This document shows, in pieces, positions 45,472 through 55,219 of a stretch of DNA of 64,000 nt (position 1 is its first letter; every line of letters begins with the position of its first letter). The position numbers and the translations under genes are program-made. Where the stretch lies: positions 7,098,501 through 7,162,500 of the forward strand of contig NZ_CP089391.1 in the NCBI RefSeq assembly GCF_027594865.1, in the 5' to 3' direction. The DNA comes from Bradyrhizobium xenonodulans (GTDB taxonomy: Bacteria > Pseudomonadota > Alphaproteobacteria > Rhizobiales > Xanthobacteraceae). The notes beneath the pieces were generated by a model. That model saw only the letters and a list, made by a program, of their open reading frames with translations. It did no database searches and was not told the DNA's origin.

Positions 45472-47550
45472 CTACGCGAGCGAGGCGAAGAGTTTGCCTT
45501 CCACGACCAACCGCTTGAGGAGCGATGCCGGTTCAAGTGAGGGATCGTTGGTCTGCTTTGCATGGAACACGAGGCGGTCGGCGATATGCTTCAGACCGAC
45601 TTGGTCGGCCCAATACATTGGGCCGCCCCGATAAACCGGCCAGCCAAAGCCGTAGAGCCACACCACGTCGATGTCGCTCGGCCTGGCTGCAATCCCTTCT
45701 TCAAGGATGCGCGCGCCCTCATTGACGATCGAGTACAGCATGCGCTCGAGGATTTCTTCGTCGCTGATGGCTCGGCGCTTGCGACTGAGGCGGGCGAGCG
45801 TCTCGTCGATCAGTCTCTCGACGTCCGGGTCCGGAATTGGCGCGCGAGAGCCGGCCTCATACTTGTACCAGCCCTTGCCGGCCTTCAGCCCAAAGCGGCC
45901 TGCCTCGCAGAGGGCATCGGAGATCTCGGATTTGACGCCCCGATCTTTGCGCGAAAGCCAGCCAATATCCAAGCCGGCCATATCGCCCATCACGAACGGC
46001 CCCATCGGCATGCCGAATTTGGTCAGAACCGCATCGATCTGATCCGGCAACGCACCCTCGAACAATAGTCCATCTGCCTGCTTGAAAGCGGGATCGTACA
46101 TGCGATTGGCGACGAACCCATGGCAAAGGCCGACGACGACCGGCGCCTTGCCGATCTGGCGGGCAATCGAAACCGCGGTCATCATCGCGTCCGGTGCGGT
46201 TCGTGGTCCGCGCACGATCTCGCACAACTTCATCACATTGGCAGGCGAGAAGAAGTGCATGCCAAGTACGTCCTGCGGCCGGTTGGTGACCGATGCGATC
46301 TCGTCGATGTCCAGGTAGCTGGTGTTAGAGGCGAGGACCGCGCCCTTTTTGGCGCATTTGTCGAGTTGGGCGAACACCTCTTTCTTGACGGCCATCGTCT
46401 CGAAGACCGCTTCGATGACAAGGTCTGCATCCTTCACATTGCTGAGGCCTACCGCCGCGTTGATCAGGGCCATGCGTTTGGCGGGAGCGTCCGCGGGGAT
46501 GCTGCCACGCGCGGCCGACGTTTCCCACGTCCTCCGAATCGTGCTCAAGCCACGCTTGAGTTGTTCTTCCGTGCTCTCAATCAGGGTCACAGGAACGCCG
46601 GCATTTGCGAAGGACATCGCGATGCCGCCTCCCATGGTGCCAGCCCCGACGACCGCCACACGTTCAATCTGTCGTGGCCCCGTCCCTTCGGGAAGCCCTT
46701 CAAGTTTGTTGGCAGCGCGCTCGGCGAAGAACGCGTAGCGTTGCGCCCTGGACTGATCGCTTCCGAGCAGCTTGTTGAAGCCTTCGAGTTCTTTTTTGAG
46801 CCCGTCTTCGAACGGTAGGTCGATCGCGGCGCCAACGGCCTCGGCCGCCGCGAACGGCGCTTCCAGCCCGCGCGCCCGCCTCGTCATTGAGGCAACTGCA
46901 TTGGTGAAAATCGAGCGGTCGGCCTTTACCGCGGCGAGCTTTGAATCGTCGTCGCGGAGTTTGCCTACTGGCAGCCGCTCGGTCAGAACCTTGCGGGCGA
47001 AGACTTGCCCGCCAGCCGGCGCACTTTCCACGATGTCCGCGATCAAGCCACTTTTCAGTGCATCTCGCGCAGTGATCGGATCACCCCCCACGATCATCTT
47101 TACCGCAAGCTCTGGCCCAACGGCGCGAGGGAGACGTTGCGTTCCGCCACCGCCAGGCAGAAGGCCCAGCTTGACCTCGGGTAAACCGAGTTTGGCGTTC
47201 TTGGTCGCGACGCGGAAGTGGCAAGCCAACGCGACTTCCAACCCTCCCCCGAGGGCATTGCCGTGGATGGCAGCGACAACGGGCTTCGGTGAGTCCTCAA
47301 TGACCGCCATGAACTCGTCCCATGTCGGTGGCTGTGGCGGCTTGCCAAATTCGGTGATATCCGCTCCCGCGATGAATGTGCGGCCGGCGCAGGTCAGAAC
47401 GATCGCCTTCACCTCCGGATCGGCGATCGCTACGTTCATGCATCTCAAGATACCGCCGCGGACCGCAGCACTCAGCGCATTCACGGGAGGATAGTCGACC
47501 GTGATGGTGGCGACGACATCATGACGTTCGAGTTTCACAACCTCAGCCAT
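45472..47550 (-). CDS. FadB/FadJ-type bifunctional enoyl-CoA hydratase / 3-hydroxyacyl-CoA dehydrogenase
   Basis: A 692-residue multifunctional beta-oxidation enzyme. Residues 1-190 form the crotonase domain: TCAGRTFIAGADITEFG, HGNALGGGLEVALACHFRVA and LPEVKLGLLPGGGGTQRLPR, with both catalytic glutamates at the expected places (E in LEVAL-adjacent helix and in PEVKLGLLPG). Near residue 300 the NAD-binding domain starts with VAVVGAGTMGGGIAMSFANA, followed by ASNTSYLDIDEIA and GMHFFSPANVMKLCEIVRG with the catalytic histidine. A second C-terminal dehydrogenase domain closes the protein. It converts enoyl-CoA through (3S)-hydroxyacyl-CoA to 3-ketoacyl-CoA. ATG 47550 follows GAGGTGG and overlaps the stop of the upstream dehydrogenase gene by 8 bases. 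It is followed by the thiolase-like gene. Confidence 0.95.
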   Translation of the reverse strand: MAEVVKLERHDVVATITVDYPPVNALSAAVRGGILRCMNVAIADPEVKAIVLTCAGRTFIAGADITEFGKPPQPPTWDEFMAVIEDSPKPVVAAIHGNALGGGLEVALACHFRVATKNAKLGLPEVKLGLLPGGGGTQRLPRAVGPELAVKMIVGGDPITARDALKSGLIADIVESAPAGGQVFARKVLTERLPVGKLRDDDSKLAAVKADRSIFTNAVASMTRRARGLEAPFAAAEAVGAAIDLPFEDGLKKELEGFNKLLGSDQSRAQRYAFFAERAANKLEGLPEGTGPRQIERVAVVGAGTMGGGIAMSFANAGVPVTLIESTEEQLKRGLSTIRRTWETSAARGSIPADAPAKRMALINAAVGLSNVKDADLVIEAVFETMAVKKEVFAQLDKCAKKGAVLASNTSYLDIDEIASVTNRPQDVLGMHFFSPANVMKLCEIVRGPRTAPDAMMTAVSIARQIGKAPVVVGLCHGFVANRMYDPAFKQADGLLFEGALPDQIDAVLTKFGMPMGPFVMGDMAGLDIGWLSRKDRGVKSEISDALCEAGRFGLKAGKGWYKYEAGSRAPIPDPDVERLIDETLARLSRKRRAISDEEILERMLYSIVNEGARILEEGIAARPSDIDVVWLYGFGWPVYRGGPMYWADQVGLKHIADRLVFHAKQTNDPSLEPASLLKRLVVEGKLFASLA

Positions 47551-48730
47551 GCGACACCACCTCGCTTTGTGTTCCATTATCTTGGCCACTAATCACTCCT
47601 CCGAGCGATGCGAGCCGTCGGAGGTGATGGTCGACATTTCCAAACAACGTGCCGATCATCGTGACACGCTTGAAATAGTGGCCAACGCTGTATTCCATTG
47701 TCATGCCGACGCCGCCATGCAACTGAATCGACTGCTGGCCGATCGCTTTCGCTGACTGGCCGATTTGGACTTTCGCCGCCGAGACCGATCGAGCGCGCTC
47801 CGTCGCATCATCTTCGGCTACCATCATCGTGGCGTACATCGCCATGGAGCGCGACTGTTCCAGTTCGACGAACATATCGACGGCCCGGTGCTGAAGCACT
47901 TGGAACGAGCCAATGGTCTTGCCAAATTGCTGGCGCGTCTTCAGATAGTCGAGCGTGATCGATTGCATCTTTGCAAAGCAGCCGACGGCTTCGGCGCAAA
48001 GAGCCGCGACCGCCTCGTCCGCAACCCGCAGAATGACGGGAAATGCGCCCGCGGGATCTCCAATCACATCGGCGGCCTCAACGCGCACATTCTCAAGAGT
48101 GACTTCGGCCGCGTGCAGACCGTCCTGGGTTCGATAACCGCGGCGTATGAGGCCCGGCGCCTCGCCGTCGACGAGGAAAAGGCCGATTCCGTCCTTTTCC
48201 CGCGGCTCTCCAGCGGTTCTCGCCGACACAATGATCTTGTCGGCCTTATCACCATGGAGGACGAGGCCTTTGGCTCCGCTCAGCAACCACCCGTCGCCGT
48301 CTTCCTTCGCATGCGTCTCTACGTGAAATAGATCGTAGCGCGAATGTGGCTCAGCGTATGCAAAGGCAAGCTTCGTCCGCCCGTCCGCAACTGCCGGAAT
48401 GAGTTTAGCTTTCTGCGCTGCGCTTGCGCCGTGGCGCAGGATGCCTCCAGCAAGCACTATCGTTGCAAAGTAGGGCTCGAGGATCAGCGCCTGGCCCAAG
48501 CCCTCCATTACGATCATCATCTCGACCGCGCCGCCGCCGAAGCCGCCATCCGCCTCAGAAAATGGCAGCGCGAGAAGTCCAAGTTCGGCATAGCGCGTCC
48601 ACATGGTCTCGCTAAAGCCTGCCTTCTCGGTCTGGTACTTACGCCGATGTTCGAAAGTGTAACCTTCGAGCATCAGGCGCTCAACGCTGTTCTTGAGAAG
48701 CCGCTGCTCCTCGGAAAGATCAAAGTCCAC
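47543..48730 (-). CDS. Acyl-CoA dehydrogenase, probable non-catalytic-type subunit
   Basis: A 395-residue flavoprotein-family member. The start is GTG 48730 (VDFDLSEEQRLLKNSVERLM) with AGGAGA upstream. The C-terminal region QSIQLHGGVGMTMEYSVGHY FKRVT is the usual FAD-contact helix, but the segment where ordinary enzymes have the catalytic glutamate (YGGSxExQ) is replaced by KRVTMIGTLFGNVDHHL. Acyl-CoA dehydrogenases of steroid-type pathways are often alpha2-beta2 heterotetramers of two such proteins, only one of which keeps the base. Its partner would be the product of the gene just upstream (48806-50008), 75 bases away. The gene overlaps fadB by 8 bases. A decayed C-terminal copy sits at 32745-32900. 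Confidence 0.92.
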   Translation of the reverse strand: MDFDLSEEQRLLKNSVERLMLEGYTFEHRRKYQTEKAGFSETMWTRYAELGLLALPFSEADGGFGGGAVEMMIVMEGLGQALILEPYFATIVLAGGILRHGASAAQKAKLIPAVADGRTKLAFAYAEPHSRYDLFHVETHAKEDGDGWLLSGAKGLVLHGDKADKIIVSARTAGEPREKDGIGLFLVDGEAPGLIRRGYRTQDGLHAAEVTLENVRVEAADVIGDPAGAFPVILRVADEAVAALCAEAVGCFAKMQSITLDYLKTRQQFGKTIGSFQVLQHRAVDMFVELEQSRSMAMYATMMVAEDDATERARSVSAAKVQIGQSAKAIGQQSIQLHGGVGMTMEYSVGHYFKRVTMIGTLFGNVDHHLRRLASLGGVISGQDNGTQSEVVSHG

Positions 48731-48805
48731 TGGTAAAGTCTCCTGAATCGGGGCGGTGACAGTCCCCTTAAGCCCCTGCGAACAGGGTTGCGCGCCCTCG
48801 TCACA

Positions 48806-50008
48806 TCAGAGGTTGAGAATCGCCTTGGCGATGATGTTCTTTTGGATTTCGTCAGAGCCGCCGTAAATTGAGACCTTTCGGACATTGAAATAGGCGGGCG
48901 CGATAAGTGCGGCCCAATCCGGACCAATCGACGGGCCGTTATGGGTTTGGATATCCTCATCCGACAAGTAGGGCTGTGCATAGGGGCCGACGACGTCCAT
49001 CAGAAGCTCCGCTGTCGTCTGCTGGACCTCCGAGGCCTTAATTTTCAGGATAGCGCTCGCAGGGTCTTGGGTGACACTCTGACGTTTGGATGCGTTAGCG
49101 ACCGCCCGAAGCTGCGTCATCTCCAATGCCTTTAGGCGAACCTCAAGGGCCGCGACCTTTTCCCGGAAGGCGATCTGGTCAATCAACCGCTCGTCTCCGA
49201 CACGGCACAGCGCGGCAAGCGTCTTGATGCGCCGGACACGCTCTTTGGAAGAACCGATGGTGGCGATGTTGAAACGTTCATTGCCGAGAAGGAACTTGGC
49301 GTAGTCCCAGCCCTTGTTTTCCTCGCCAACGAGGTTCTCGGCGGGGACGCGCACGTTGTCGAAAAAGACTTCGTTCACTTCGTAGCTGCCATCGATCAAC
49401 TGGATTGGGCGCACGGTAATTCCGGGCGACTTCATGTCGATCAGCAGGAAGGAGATACCCAACTGTTTCTTGACATCCGGATTGGTCCTGACCAGGCAGA
49501 AAATCCAGTCGGCATGCTGGGCGAGAGACGTCCATATCTTCTGGCCGTTAACGATGTAGTGATCGCCATCCCGCACAGCCCGCGTCTTGAGCGAGGCTAG
49601 GTCAGACCCCGCACCAGGCTCTGAGAAGCCCTGGCACCACCAATCGTCTCCTCTTGCAATACGCGGTAGGTAATACTTCTTTTGCGACTCTGTGCCGAAG
49701 CTATGGATCACGGGACCCACCAAGGACGTACCGAACTCGGGCAACCCCTTCACTGGATACATTTGCAACTCTTCACCGAAGATATACAGCTGGGCCGGCG
49801 TCCAGCCGGTTCCGCCATATTCTCTAGGCCAGTCAGGCACGGCCCAACCCTTCTTGTGCAGAATACGGGTCCAAGTGACCATCTCGTCTCTGGACAGACC
49901 ACGGCCCTCGATAACTTTGCGGCGCGTCTCGGGGGGGACGCTGTCGCGCAGAAATTGACGCACTTCGTCGCGGAACGCCCGCTCTTCCTTCGTGAACGCG
50001 ATATCCAT
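48806..50008 (-). CDS. Acyl-CoA dehydrogenase, catalytic-type subunit
   Basis: A 400-residue acyl-CoA dehydrogenase, first gene of a five-gene minus-strand operon. FSEPGAGSDLASLKTRAVRD and YIVNGQKIWTSLAQHADWIF form the FAD- and substrate-binding middle domain. The C-terminal KVSIYGGSDEIQKNIIAKAI contains the YGGSxE motif with the catalytic glutamate. It would introduce the alpha,beta double bond in an acyl-CoA, passing electrons to ETF. ATG 50008 is preceded by AGGACACATCGA. It is likely to form a heterotetramer with the next gene product. A fragment of a related gene lies at 12540-12775. Confidence 0.94.
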   Translation of the reverse strand: MDIAFTKEERAFRDEVRQFLRDSVPPETRRKVIEGRGLSRDEMVTWTRILHKKGWAVPDWPREYGGTGWTPAQLYIFGEELQMYPVKGLPEFGTSLVGPVIHSFGTESQKKYYLPRIARGDDWWCQGFSEPGAGSDLASLKTRAVRDGDHYIVNGQKIWTSLAQHADWIFCLVRTNPDVKKQLGISFLLIDMKSPGITVRPIQLIDGSYEVNEVFFDNVRVPAENLVGEENKGWDYAKFLLGNERFNIATIGSSKERVRRIKTLAALCRVGDERLIDQIAFREKVAALEVRLKALEMTQLRAVANASKRQSVTQDPASAILKIKASEVQQTTAELLMDVVGPYAQPYLSDEDIQTHNGPSIGPDWAALIAPAYFNVRKVSIYGGSDEIQKNIIAKAILNL

Positions 50009-50564
50009 TCGATGTGTCCTGAGTGAGTATTCTGCTTAAGCCGTAGTTCCGGGGTATTTACTTGAGCGCTAAAGGATGAGCGGCCATAGACATAGCGATC
50101 GATGAGAGCGGCGTGCAGCTCCCTACTCGTTTCGGGGTCCGGTATCCACCCAACGAAGTTTCTGCTGCCAACTCGACAGTTCGTGATGCGAAAGGAGAGG
50201 TAAACCGGACCGATGCACAAAGGCTGCAAAAGGCCGCCTGCCATCGGAGAAATTCTGCAAAAGGAGCGTTTGAGTGACCTCGAGCCGACACCCAACCGCA
50301 GACTGAGCCCGAACCAACCAAGGGGTCGTCTTCGGCTCATCATCACCACGCAAACAACAACAGCGGTGAACCTGCTGCCAACGGGAGAAAACGCGAGGCG
50401 TGCTGAGAAGGACAACCGGTCATCCAGCCCATGGCCTTCTTCAATCCAAAAGCGGTTGGTCTCACGCGCCATATGATCGGGCGAATTCGGAATGTTGCGG
50501 AAGCATTGCCGGATCTATGCGCCATCGCATCCGGCTTTAGTGATACTGATCTGATCCTTTGTGC
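50009..50564. other. Spacer between the acyl-CoA operon and an ABC importer operon
   Basis: About 555 bases. No gene was recognised. It must hold the end of the PotABCD-like operon and the promoter of the dehydrogenase operon, but I see no clear boxes or terminator. Confidence 0.35.
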
Positions 50565-51404
50565 TCAGAGGTCGCGAATCCCGCGCAGACGCTCAGAGCG
50601 CCGCCGCAACAACTCGACAGTAATCAGCACGGCGATAGAGAACAGGATCAGTACCGTGGCGGCAGCAATGATGGTCGGACTGATCTCCTCGCGGATGCCG
50701 GAAAACATGACCCTCGGCAAGGTGCGCTGTTCAGGACTGGCGACGAAAAGAGCGACCACCACCTCGTCGAAGGAGGTGAGAAAGGCGAAGAGCGCTCCAG
50801 AGATCATGCCTGGAAGTATGAGAGGCAGTGTAACTTTGAAGAACGCGGTCACCGGCGGCGCACCGAGCCCTGCGGCTGCGCGGGTCAGAGAGTGGTCGAA
50901 GCCCGCTAGCGTTGCTGTCACGGTGATGATGACGAAGGGCGTAGCCAGCGTGGTGTGGGCAAGGATCAGCGCGGCAAAAGTGTTGAGCAATCCGACATCG
51001 GCATAGAAAAAATACACGCCGACCGCGGTAATCACAACCGGGACTATAATGGGCGAGATCAGCACACTCATCACCGCCGTGCGCCAGGGGAAGCTCGGCC
51101 GGCTGAGCCCGAGCGCGGCTAGCGTACCCAGCACCGTCGATAGAACGGTGACGCAGACGGCGACAAAAATCGAGTTGTGAAGTGCGCCCTGCCACCGGTC
51201 GGTCAGGAAGAACTCCTCATACCATCGCAGGGACAACCCTGCCATTGGATAGGTGAAGAAGGGAACGGAATTGAATGAGAGTGGGACGACCACGAGGATC
51301 GGCGCGATTAGAAACAGCAGCACTGCCCCGCAGAGCAGTCGGTGCAGGTAGTACCAGCCCTTTTCTAATGGTGAGGTATAGACGGAGGCGGCCATTGTTC
51401 TCAT
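50565..51404 (-). CDS. PotC-like ABC permease (operon 1)
   Basis: A 279-residue inner-membrane permease with six predicted helices, for example GAVLLFLIAPILVVVPLSF and AVMSVLISPIIVPVVITAVG. The ATPase-docking loop is RAAAGLGAPPVTAFFKVTLP, and TSFDEVVVALFVASPEQRTL is characteristic of PotC-type subunits. The start is taken as ATG 51404, which overlaps the stop of the partner permease as ATGA; ATG 51395 is an alternative. It is the last gene of the operon ATPase, binding protein, permease, permease. A degenerate copy is at 18050-18475. Confidence 0.94.
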   Translation of the reverse strand: MRTMAASVYTSPLEKGWYYLHRLLCGAVLLFLIAPILVVVPLSFNSVPFFTYPMAGLSLRWYEEFFLTDRWQGALHNSIFVAVCVTVLSTVLGTLAALGLSRPSFPWRTAVMSVLISPIIVPVVITAVGVYFFYADVGLLNTFAALILAHTTLATPFVIITVTATLAGFDHSLTRAAAGLGAPPVTAFFKVTLPLILPGMISGALFAFLTSFDEVVVALFVASPEQRTLPRVMFSGIREEISPTIIAAATVLILFSIAVLITVELLRRRSERLRGIRDL

Positions 51405-52651
51405 CCCATCTTGACCCGGTCTACGCCGACCAGCTTGCTGAAAGAATAGTAGAGTAGCAAGGTCACAGTGAGCAGGATGGCGCCAAGCGCCGAGGCCATG
51501 CCCCAATTAAGTTCCTCATTCGTGTAGTGGGCTACAAAGGAGCTGATCATTTGGTCAGCCGGGCCCCCGACTAGCGCCGGGGTTATGTAGTAACCGAGGC
51601 ACAGAATGAAGGTCATGAGGCAGCCGGCGGCGATGCCCGGCAGGGTTAGCGGCCAGTAGACCTTCCAAAAAGCGTAGAACGGTCCAGCGCCGAGCGAGCG
51701 AGCGGCGCGTACATAGCTTGGTGAGATCGTTCGCATAACGCTGTAGATCGGCAAGAGAGTTATGGGCAGCTGAATATGAGTCATTGCCACGATAGTCCCT
51801 ATCCTATTGTAGATGAGTTCGGCCGGTTGCGAGATGACATGCAGCGCCATCAACGTGTCATTGACGACGCCGTGCTGTTGCAGCAGCACGACCCAGGCGG
51901 TGGTCCGTATCAGCACTGATGTCCAGAACGGCAGCACGACCAAGATCATCAGAAGATTGCTGGACTTTCGTGGCAATGTCGCCAGAAGATAAGCCACAGG
52001 AAAACCGAGCAGCAGCGTTATGGCGGTTACGCCGATGCTGATGCCAAGCGTGCGCAAGAAAACGTCCCGAAAGATTCTGTTTTCCGGCGGTGAGGCGACA
52101 ATCTGGCTGTCCGGGCCATACTCGTAATCGACAGAACGCAGGAGGTAATAGCCCGTATAGGCCGACGTTCCACGCTTTAGGAGGCTCCAAACGTCGTGCC
52201 GGCCCCAGAGCGGACTGATTTTGATCAGTGCCTCTTTGTAGGGCCCGGCGGGAAGCACGCTCGCTTTGCGCGCGCTCGATATCACCTCGCTAAGAGATCC
52301 GGGCAATTCATAGTTTATGCGCTTGCCGATAGAGGCCGCCGTCTTCTGGGCCCAAGATTTTTTGAGGTCCCCCGCCAGGGCGGCATACACGGCCTCGCCC
52401 GGCAGGTCCTTGCCATCCCAACCTCTTAGCGCCGTCATTGTGTGGGGCGCCAGAGTCAAGAGTGTATCGTCGTGGATGGCGTTGAAGAGCATCCGCCCAA
52501 TCGGAAGAACGAAGGCGACCAGTATGAACAGCAGCAGCGGAAGGACGAGAATGAGAGCCTTGAACTTCTGCCGTCGCTCGATCCGTTTGAGCTTGAGACG
52601 CAGAGGCATGCCTTCGAAGGTACTGCCAATTTGGATGGCCGTTGTCGACAT
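51401..52651 (-). CDS. PotB-like ABC permease (operon 1)
   Basis: A 416-residue permease, longer than typical PotB because of a periplasmic insert after the first helix (about residues 60-190) that contains HDVWSLLKRGTSAYTGYYLL. Helix one is KALILVLPLLLFILVAFVLP. The core includes VLPFWTSVLIRTTAWVVLLQ, the PotB landmark, and the docking loop RAARSLGAGPFYAFWKVYWP. It follows the binding-protein gene by 78 bases and overlaps the next permease gene by four. A small fragment of a copy lies at 18478-18738. Confidence 0.94.
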   Translation of the reverse strand: MSTTAIQIGSTFEGMPLRLKLKRIERRQKFKALILVLPLLLFILVAFVLPIGRMLFNAIHDDTLLTLAPHTMTALRGWDGKDLPGEAVYAALAGDLKKSWAQKTAASIGKRINYELPGSLSEVISSARKASVLPAGPYKEALIKISPLWGRHDVWSLLKRGTSAYTGYYLLRSVDYEYGPDSQIVASPPENRIFRDVFLRTLGISIGVTAITLLLGFPVAYLLATLPRKSSNLLMILVVLPFWTSVLIRTTAWVVLLQQHGVVNDTLMALHVISQPAELIYNRIGTIVAMTHIQLPITLLPIYSVMRTISPSYVRAARSLGAGPFYAFWKVYWPLTLPGIAAGCLMTFILCLGYYITPALVGGPADQMISSFVAHYTNEELNWGMASALGAILLTVTLLLYYSFSKLVGVDRVKMG

Positions 52652-52729
52652 TGGCTATTCCTTGACTTGTGCGCGTGATGCCGCGAGGAGAGGGAAACGC
52701 TTCTCGCGGCAGTGTTTATTTTCTTGAAT

Positions 52730-53788
52730 TTACTTCGCGAGCCAGGCGTTAAACCGCTGGCGCAACTCATCACCCTTCTCACTCCAAAAGCTTAAGTCGC
52801 TCGGCAGAGCACTACCCGAATGATTATTCGGAATGTTGGGACGAACGGCCGGATCGATGAGTGCGAGGGCTTCCCTGTTGCCCGGTCCTTGGCTGGTATA
52901 GGTAGCTAGGTCAGCTTGCGTCTGCGACGAACCAGCTAAAGCCACAAATTTATAAGCGTTGTCCAATCGCGGCGTGCCTTTGGGAATCACCCAAGCGTTC
53001 CCATTCGTTACCGCGCCGTCCCACACCATTTCAAAATGCTTGCCGGAGTTCTTGACCGCATCATAGATTCGGGTGTTCCAAGCATCGGTCATGACCACCT
53101 GGCCATCGGCGAGAAGCTGTATAGGCTGAGCGCCGGACGTCCACCAGACGATGTCCTTCTTGATCGTGTCGAGCTTTTTGAAAGCGCGATCAATTCCCTC
53201 TGGCGTATTGAGCACCTTGTAGACGTCCCTGATAGGCACGCCGTCGGCGATCAATGCCCATTCGACAGTAACCTGAGGTGTCTTAGGTAGTCCCCTCTTG
53301 CCGGGGAATTTCTTCAGATCGAAAAAATCGGCGATCGTTTTTGGGCCATTCGGAAGCTTCTCTTTGTCATAGGTAACGACGGAGGCGGCGATGCCGGCCG
53401 GCACCCCGCAGTCGCTGTATTCGGCCCCCTCGAACTTGGTCCGGTCAAGGCCGAGCTTCTTCCAGTCGATGGTCTCGATTAGACCCTCCGCGCACATTTG
53501 CCGGGTGCCTGAGTCGCCAGCGTAGACCACGTCCCAGCTCACGGTCTTGGTTTCGACCATGGCGCGAATCTTGGCGTTGCTGTAGTCGTACTCGGCTTCC
53601 GTGATCTTGATCCCGCTCGTTTTCGAGAATGGGTCGAAGATAAGTTTGCGCAGGACCTGCTGGAAGGACCCGCCCCCAGCGGTGACCGTGAGCTGGTCGT
53701 CTGCAAGGGCCGGCGTTGTTGCTGCGAACACGCCCGCCGTCAGGCCGATGACGGCCACGCTGCTCGCGATCATCAGTGACGTTCTCAT
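52730..53788 (-). CDS. PotD-like ABC solute-binding protein (operon 1)
   Basis: A 352-residue periplasmic binding protein paralogous to the one at 20094-21143 and to the broken one at 12873-13931. It has a Sec signal peptide (residues 1-29), DDQLTVTAGGGSFQQVLRKL, IKITEAEYDYSNAKIRAMVE, KTIADFFDLKKFPGKRGL and a C-terminal FWSEKGDELRQRFNAWLAK. The first 89 residues differ from the block B protein at only a few positions, and the remainder diverges (for example DSGTRQMCAEGLIETIDWKK), so ligand preferences may differ. The gene sits between the ATPase (93 bases upstream) and two intact permease genes, making this a complete importer. Confidence 0.95.
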   Translation of the reverse strand: MRTSLMIASSVAVIGLTAGVFAATTPALADDQLTVTAGGGSFQQVLRKLIFDPFSKTSGIKITEAEYDYSNAKIRAMVETKTVSWDVVYAGDSGTRQMCAEGLIETIDWKKLGLDRTKFEGAEYSDCGVPAGIAASVVTYDKEKLPNGPKTIADFFDLKKFPGKRGLPKTPQVTVEWALIADGVPIRDVYKVLNTPEGIDRAFKKLDTIKKDIVWWTSGAQPIQLLADGQVVMTDAWNTRIYDAVKNSGKHFEMVWDGAVTNGNAWVIPKGTPRLDNAYKFVALAGSSQTQADLATYTSQGPGNREALALIDPAVRPNIPNNHSGSALPSDLSFWSEKGDELRQRFNAWLAK

Positions 53789-55219
53789 CGTCTACTCTCT
53801 CCCTCTATGCCACCCCCTGGATGAAGGCAGCGCTGCCGAAGTCCCAGCCGAGCCCTATTCAGGCAAAGCCCTGGTCGTCCCTCATGACGCATCGAGCGCC
53901 CGACAATCCTCAGTTTTCCAGCCGATGGTGATCAGCGCGCCGGGCTCGACCTGCACCGTTCCTTCCGAATTCGGCAGCTTCACCACAAAGTCGTCATGGC
54001 CGCAGACCGAAACCCGGCTGCGCACGTGGTCGCCCAGATAGATCACTTCCGCCACCTGTGCGCTGAAGACATTGGGCAGCGAGCCTGGCGCCGGGTTCAA
54101 CTTCACCCGCTCCGGCCGCAACGACAGCACCGTCGACCGGCCAACCGCGTCGACATTGACAGCCAGCGCATGCACATTGCCGGCGCCCGGAATCTCTACC
54201 TGGCAACTCGCGCCATTCATTGCCACGACCTTGCCGTGCAGCCGGTTATTCTCACCGATGAACTGGGCGACGAAAGCGTTCTGCGGCCGCTCGTAGAGTT
54301 CGGCCGGCGCGGCGAGTTGCTGGATGACCCCATCGTTGAACACCGCGATCCGGTCCGACATGGTCAACGCCTCGCCCTGATCATGCGTGACATAGACCAC
54401 GGTGACGCCAAGATCCTCGTGGATATGCTTGATCTCGAGTTGCATGTGCTCGCGCAATTGCTTGTCCAGCGCGCCGAGCGGCTCGTCCATCAGGACGAGC
54501 TTGGGATCGAAGACGAGCGCGCGGGCCAGCGCGACGCGCTGCTGCTGGCCGCCGGAAAGCTGGCCAGGCCGGCGCCCGCCATAGGCTCCGAGACGAACCA
54601 TGTCGAGCGCCCGCTTGATCTTCGCCTCTCTCTCCAGCTTCCCAAGCTTGCGAACCTTAAGTGGGAAGGCGAGGTTCTCCTCGACGGCCATATGCGGAAA
54701 CAGCGCGTAGTTCTGAAACACCATGCCGATGTCGCGCTTGTGCGGCGGCATATTTTCGATCGAGCGCCCCCCCAGCAGGATCGAGCCATGGGTGGGCGCC
54801 TCGAAGCCGGCAAGCATCATGAGGGTTGTGGTTTTGCCGGAGCCCGACGGCCCCAGCATCGTCAGAAACTCACCCCTGGCGATGTCCAGGTTGAGATTCT
54901 TAACGACCAGCGTGTCCCCGTCGTAGGTCTTCTGAACGCCAGAAAACTCCACAAAGGCATTGTTCGTGCCCGGCATCGACTCTCGTCCCTCCCCCGCGGG
55001 CGCTAGCGCCCCCGCTCGTGCGGCGTCCGTCGAAGACCAGACCGCGATCTTCTTGACCGACTGCATCAGTTGCGTGCCCGGCCAGGATCGCAGCGATACA
55101 GGCGCCTGCGGTTGGCCCACTGTTTCCCCACCTTCCTATTTTGACTCCGCCGCCGTATGCCAGCAGAGGCTTTCTCACAAAAATATGTATCCACTGACAG
55201 CGCTGGTTTTCATCGATAT
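53520..55219. repeat. 1.7-kb near-identical direct repeat, copy 2
   Basis: Partner of 20875-22574; see there for the comparison. The left edge falls inside the binding-protein gene, where similarity drops at once to that of ordinary paralogs. The right edge is about 240 bases upstream of the ATPase start. Confidence 0.95.
53882..54976 (-). CDS. ABC transporter ATP-binding protein, PotA-like (operon 1)
   Basis: A 364-residue ATPase, identical to the product of 21237-22331 except for one residue (Ala instead of Thr in FPHMxVEEN). All motifs are intact: Walker [18 protein letters not shown], signature [15 protein letters not shown], Walker [13 protein letters not shown], and a C-terminal TOBE domain. 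ATG 54976 is used for the same reasons as in the other copy. It leads a complete four-gene operon (ATPase, binding protein, PotB-like, PotC-like). Because the two ATPases are practically the same protein, one could serve both loci. Confidence 0.95.
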   Translation of the reverse strand: MPGTNNAFVEFSGVQKTYDGDTLVVKNLNLDIARGEFLTMLGPSGSGKTTTLMMLAGFEAPTHGSILLGGRSIENMPPHKRDIGMVFQNYALFPHMAVEENLAFPLKVRKLGKLEREAKIKRALDMVRLGAYGGRRPGQLSGGQQQRVALARALVFDPKLVLMDEPLGALDKQLREHMQLEIKHIHEDLGVTVVYVTHDQGEALTMSDRIAVFNDGVIQQLAAPAELYERPQNAFVAQFIGENNRLHGKVVAMNGASCQVEIPGAGNVHALAVNVDAVGRSTVLSLRPERVKLNPAPGSLPNVFSAQVAEVIYLGDHVRSRVSVCGHDDFVVKLPNSEGTVQVEPGALITIGWKTEDCRALDAS

